Source of the DNA: Diadema setosum | Taxonomy: Eukaryota; Echinodermata; Echinoidea; Diadematoida; Diadematidae | Assembly (NCBI RefSeq): GCF_964275005.1 | Contig: NC_092698.1 | Location: 32,419,162-32,483,161 of the forward strand | Length of the DNA: 64,000 nucleotides | Direction of reading: 5' to 3' | Shown here: positions 59,400 through 64,000 of the stretch, one piece after another | Numbering within the stretch: the stretch's first letter is position 1 | How the letters are laid out: every line of letters begins with the position of its first letter | Made by a program: the position numbers and the translations under genes | The notes under the pieces: model-generated | Told to the model about the DNA's origin: nothing | Database searches by the model: none | What the model saw: only the letters and a program-made list of their open reading frames with translations

Positions 59400-60690
59400 A
59401 CCCTAAAAGGGCCGGGCTTTTTTGGCTATGCTAAGACCGGGGGGGGGGGGGGGGAAGGCGGATTCCACCCCCCCCCCCCAGATCTCGGCCATCGGTGGTG
59501 CGATTGCGATGAAATTTTGCATGCGTGAGACCCACGTCATAATCTACAACACACATTAAGCTCAAGATCATATTTTAGCCTAATTAAAAACAATGAGAGA
59601 CTAATTTTTGATCTGTAAATCTGTTTTAGCATATTATTCAACAATAAATTGTACATCACAAAAACTTCCAAAAGTCATTTCAATTCTTATGTATTTTATT
59701 GTTTTCAGAATTTGTTATGTATTTCTTTGTTTTTCAACTTTTGTTTTTTCTTTGTTTTTATCAGAAATTGTCACTGACCACTTTTCTACCATAACCAGCA
59801 TAAAATTAATCAATGAAAGTGATTAATTGCAAAAATAATCAGGTTTTTATGACTTTCATGACAGAGCACTGTTTACCACAGGAAATGTACACAAAATCAC
59901 AAAATTGTGCCCATTTTGGAGCGACATTCCATTTCAAAAATGGGCGTGGCTTCACAAAAGTATGCGCGGACGTTTCAAATTTGGTCTCAAAAGTTGCGCG
60001 AGACTTGAACAAACAAAGTCAAGAAGCCTCGCGACGAGGCTTTCTCGCGTTACAGAATTAAATTAAAATTAAACGTTAAAATGTACTGCTAATATATGGC
60101 ATGGGGGCAGGTATAGACTGATAATAAATCATCATCAATCCCAACATAGAAGAAAAAAACAAATGTCAAAGTTATGTTTGTGTTGTCTGAAAAAAAAAAA
60201 AAACTTATATCCACTCGATTTCAGGATGTCTGTTTTACCAAGGAGATACTAGGCGAAGCTTCGCCTAGTACCTTCTTGGTTTTACCATGGAGCTACTATC
60301 TCTGTTAGTAACTCCATGGTTTTACCAATCAAACGAGTACATACAGGCCTTCAACGCACTAGGCATTGGAATATGATAGTTGGTCACTTGACGTGCCATA
60401 CCAGAGTGAATTAGGTGGGCTTTCCTCTGTTTCATGAACATCAGCCCGCTCTGCTTGACGTCAGGTTTGCCTGTTCTCGAGTATACAATGCTGTATCAAT
60501 AAAACTGCGCAAATATGAACAGTAATTATATTATTCAGTCTAATTCTGCTCTGATCGTTGAACCTTCCATTGAACCTTCCATTGTCAGGTGATTCTATTA
60601 TAGACCCCTCGTGACTCTTTCAAGCGGAGCCATGTGACGAGAATGACGAGGATGGACTCCGGTTTCATTTCCTCGTAATATGCGTGTAAC
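59400..60690. other. No gene recognised; repeat-like DNA
   Basis: Begins TTAACCCTAAAAGGGCCGGG, with poly-G (59441-59454) and poly-C (59468-59478) close together. A perfect hairpin CTAGGCGAAGCTTCGCCTAG lies at about 60250. The 82-codon ORF at 59813-60061 has no recognisable domain. Confidence 0.4.
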
Positions 60691-60695
60691 ACATG

Positions 60696-60778
60696 TATAA
60701 ATATTCCAGTTGAGCAGTGGAAGTGTCACTGTGGGTTGCGCACTCTCTTTCAACCATTCGCGTTCTGCCAAGAGAAAG
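60696..60778 (+). promoter_or_regulatory. Candidate TATA promoter with short first exon
   Basis: TATAAATA at 60696-60703, then about 25 bases later a likely start region, then a strong donor GAGAAAG/GTAAGC at 60778. A possible second exon at 61535-61693 (TTTTTTAG acceptor, AAAG/GTAGAG donor) contains an ATG at 61620 opening MFKGKCSKWTRHCPAKPGLQ. No downstream exon could be matched to a known protein, so a plus-strand gene running off the right edge is only a possibility. Confidence 0.25.
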
Positions 60779-61092
60779 GTAAGCTCGTTTCCTCAACTCT
60801 AGGTTCTAGTGTGATGGGCGTGGAATGCATTGACCTTTACTTTTAACTGGTGTGGCGCGGTGATGGTCAGTTGTTTGTATTGTTGATGTTGTTTTTATAT
60901 ACCGACTGTGAGAGGAACTGAATTACAATGTAGTCGGTGTGACGACACCCTAAAACATCCACTGCCTTCCCGTTCTTTCTCTTCATACTTCTTTTAAATC
61001 TAATCAGGACAATTGTATTGTATTGTATGGTATTGTATTTCCGCATAGAATCAACATAAAAAAAAACCACACAAGTGACAAAATTGTACATG

Positions 61093-61483
61093 TTAAAGGG
61101 TGTGTACAGTTCTGGTCGAGGTGAAGATTTAGCTTTTAACGTTTTGTGACATATTCAGAAACCACTCTATGAGATGTAAAGAGCATGCAGTTCTAATGGG
61201 CATCAAACGTTTATTCGATGAAAATCGGTTTTGAAATGGCTGAGATATCCAAAAACAAGGTGAAACAAAGAGATACCAATAATGTTGGGGCATGTCGCCT
61301 TTTATTATTAGCACTTTTTTTGGATATCTCAGCCATATGAAAACCAATTTTCATCAAATAAACATTGAATCCTTCTTAAGATTACATGCTCTTTCATATT
61401 TCATAAGAGGTTTTTCATTATCTCACTTAGGAATGTTCAAAACATGAATCCCTACCTCAACCAGTACTATACAGTCCCTTTAA
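61093..61483. mobile_element. TTAA-flanked foldback MITE, family A copy 2
   Basis: TTAAAGGGTGTGTACAGTTC at the left and ACTATACAGTCCCTTTAA at the right, so it is the reverse orientation of 12244-12632. 391 bases, nearly identical throughout. Confidence 0.85.
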
Positions 61484-63860
61484 GTGAGATACGTCTGGAT
61501 TGCCCTGTTAAAGTCAATAGCTTCCCTTTTTTAGTGTAGATCAAAACAAGTGACAGTGGCAGTGAGCCCTTCTTTATGGTCTTCATCGGGTTATGAAGGA
61601 TCATCATCAGTGACCCTAAATGTTCAAAGGGAAATGTTCAAAGTGGACCCGACATTGTCCAGCCAAACCAGGATTACAAAAATCAAAGGAAAGGTAGAGT
61701 AACTTATGTAACTTATATACATATCACGCCCATAATCACAATAACATTAGAATTTTACTCAAATTAGCTTTTCCGTCAATGGACGTACAATTACACCAAC
61801 CCGGGGGTTTTGTTGGAATCTCCCAGGAAGAAATGAATAATCGATTGCCTTGAAATTATATGATTCTGATGAAAAAGAAAGAGAAGTTTTAGACTTTTCA
61901 TCCTATTGGTCGCTAAAGGCATTAGCGTTCATTTAAAGAGAGAGAGAGAGAGATAGAAATGAGACCACAAAACGCACGAAGATTGATTTTCAGAAACAAT
62001 AACTTGTTGTAACTAACTCTGCTTATTACTACGTTTGTATAGTCTCTGACCAGGACGCGAACTACTTTCCCAAAATTTTGAAAAACGCAAACTAAATAGT
62101 ATCCATCATGTTATCCTCCTGGAGCAAATTTGAATATTGTTTCACAACGCCCAATCAACTTGATGCCATAACGGTGTGAAATTTTGATTTTTTTTTTAAT
62201 CGATGTATTTTTGTATGAACTCATGCTTTGTATAAAACGGAAAATCTTGAACACACAAAGCGGAATCAGTTCAAGCTGGACGGCTGGAATTAGAGAGCTG
62301 CTCCAAAGACTAATACAAATATGACAATTGAGAAAGATAAACGCATTTTGATTGAGGAAGTACGGTAAAGATTATCTAGCCAAATAAACTCCGGGTAATA
62401 TGAGACAGAAAGCTTCCTGCTACACGTAGAAGTGAGAGAAAGTATACTTTGACCGACATTGTCTCTTCTTTACTCTGTGATCATGGCTGTCGAAGCGTGC
62501 AGCAGTGGAATAAAGGAATTGTTGCAGTTACAACAAGGCCATGTGCAGCGCAATCACGTTATACAGAATTGTAATGATACAATACAGTTTGTAATTCTGA
62601 CGTGTACATACCCCAACTCTTTGTCGAGTTGGATTTGATGGGTGGATGCTGCATGCCATAACCGTAACCATCAAATCACGATACGAGTAGCTCGGACATG
62701 ATTATCAGCGTATTTAGCCTCTGATATACACTATATGGTCGGTTGAGCTATCATTGATAACAATAGAGTGAATAAAACAGGATCGGCAGAAGTTTCATTA
62801 AAATGCGACAGAGAATATGAAAACATCGGCTTCTTACAATTTTGCATGGCTTTGCAAGTCAGTGAAACGATACGTCACGACCCACTTGCAAATTACACGA
62901 AGAGCTGGCGTCTTCAATGTTGGTGGTGGTGGTGGTGGTGATTGTTTGTGTGTTTGTTTATTTGCTTGTTTTTTTTTTTTAGTTTTCTTTTTAACTGACT
63001 TGAACAGAATGGCTCAGTGTGAACCACGTACATAACTATATTGCGATCGCTCGCCGTCCAGTTGGCGTCAGTCGTGCGTCCGTCGTTGCGGGCATGCCTC
63101 AGATATCCCAAATTAGCCAATGTTCACACCTTCTTGACATTTTCATCTTGTTCATAATAACAAGAATATAAAGCTTGGTAGGAATCATCAGTGAGGGAGG
63201 GGTGTATTTTGGTCAAATGGTGATTGGGCAATGTTGGGGGAAGGTGCGCCTGGGACGGGGCCAAATTTTCCCAAATTATTGATAGGAGGTTGACAAACAG
63301 GCCTGCAGCAATTCATGAATCAAAGTGCTTAATGTTAAACTTGAGACCAGCGGGTCTTCGGTTTGACACCTAATTTCATGTTTTCACAGTAAAACCAAAG
63401 GGAGTGAAAATCTATCTAACATAATCATCATTGCTTCTACGATTGCAATTACTATAAGCGAAAATATCATACAAACAGGAGGTATTGTAGTTGCTTATAA
63501 CTGCTATACTGACATGTTTCGACCAGTAATATACTGTGTAGTGTCAACTGACTCAACATGACAAATTTCAACGATCTGTAACGATCTTATCTTACGTGTG
63601 ATGTAACTGAATACATCATTTTCTGTTTGTTTCAATTTCTCGTTTTGACAAAGCCAGCTTGAGTAGAGAGAGGTCCTTTACCTCTAAAACTAACACTCAA
63701 CAATCCATACGACATTGCGGCATTCGTTGTTTCAGACTTTAGTGATAACTGGTAAATGTCGGATCGTTGCCAACATGTTGCTACAGAATATCTACTGTTC
63801 AATATCATTGTCTCGTTCACCACTTGTCGGCGCATGATGTTAAATTCCTATAACCGTGCC

Positions 63861-63910
63861 ATGCAAATCCTCGCCAAGTATAAAAAGGGATCCTGGTTTC
63901 CTCGAAAATG
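63861..63910 (+). promoter_or_regulatory. Octamer plus TATA box, candidate promoter
   Basis: ATGCAAAT (63861-63868) lies 10 bases before TATAAAAAG (63879-63887). Octamer close to TATA is typical of histone H2B and some other strongly expressed promoters. Transcription would start near 63910, pointing off the right edge, so no gene can be checked. Confidence 0.35.
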
Positions 63911-63978
63911 AAAGGGAAACGCCCAACGCTCATACGTTGAATGCAGTATATCACTTACTTTCTTTTCTCTCCCTCCCC

Positions 63979-64000
63979 TTAAAGGCATAATTTACCATTT
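63979..64000. mobile_element. Left end of a TTAA-type element (family D), cut by the window edge
   Basis: TTAAAGGCATAATTTACCAT closely matches the left end of the element at 44666. Confidence 0.5.

Overview
This is a window of animal nuclear DNA: short exons with GT-AG introns, AT-rich spacers, many microsatellites and a very dense load of small mobile elements. The two genes, the intron sizes and the repeat types (foldback MITEs, a tRNA-derived SINE, a LINE tail, arrays of GGTCAAAGGTCA repeats) suggest a marine invertebrate deuterostome, most likely an echinoderm. No marker in the window proves this.

Two protein-coding genes could be resolved, both on the minus strand. (1) Positions 398-10741 hold ten coding exons of a NIMA-related protein kinase whose kinase domain is closest to NEK8. 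The reading frame joins exactly across all nine introns and gives 572 codons. The gene runs off the left edge, where the RCC1-like repeats expected in NEK8/NEK9 would lie. Its N-terminus is unusual: a low-complexity basic tail is followed by about 180 residues that look like a DUF4347 domain and run straight into the kinase domain. (2) Positions 20444-43916 (or 43943) hold a complete nine-exon gene for mitochondrial sulfide:quinone oxidoreductase (SQOR), 456 or 465 residues, with both catalytic cysteines and the FAD-binding motifs intact. The two genes lie head-to-tail. Between them (about 10.8-20.4 kb) is a large palindrome at 12751-13315 that carries NRF1-like sites and mirrored splice donors, and is a good candidate for the kinase promoter. 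Several foldback elements lie beside it.

The right third (about 44-64 kb) has no recognisable conserved coding gene. It holds a candidate CpG-rich upstream region for SQOR (47.3-47.9 kb), a 2-kb pogo/Tigger-like non-autonomous transposon with internal tandem repeats (48032-50026), a SINE/LINE-tail-like repeat, a 5'-truncated LINE (52419-53385), and a 3-kb inverted-repeat-bounded element with a 607+436 bp higher-order tandem structure (54857-57913). There are also two weak promoter candidates on the plus strand (60.7 kb and 63.9 kb).

The main theme beyond the genes is a crowd of foldback elements flanked by TTAA, or a one-base variant of it, on both sides. I count at least twelve in 64 kb, of several sequence families, some nested. 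A second notable feature is an eight-unit array in a SQOR intron in which seven units carry a perfect DR1 nuclear-receptor half-site pair. All exon joins were made by eye from splice signals, reading frame and remembered family similarity. No database search was run.
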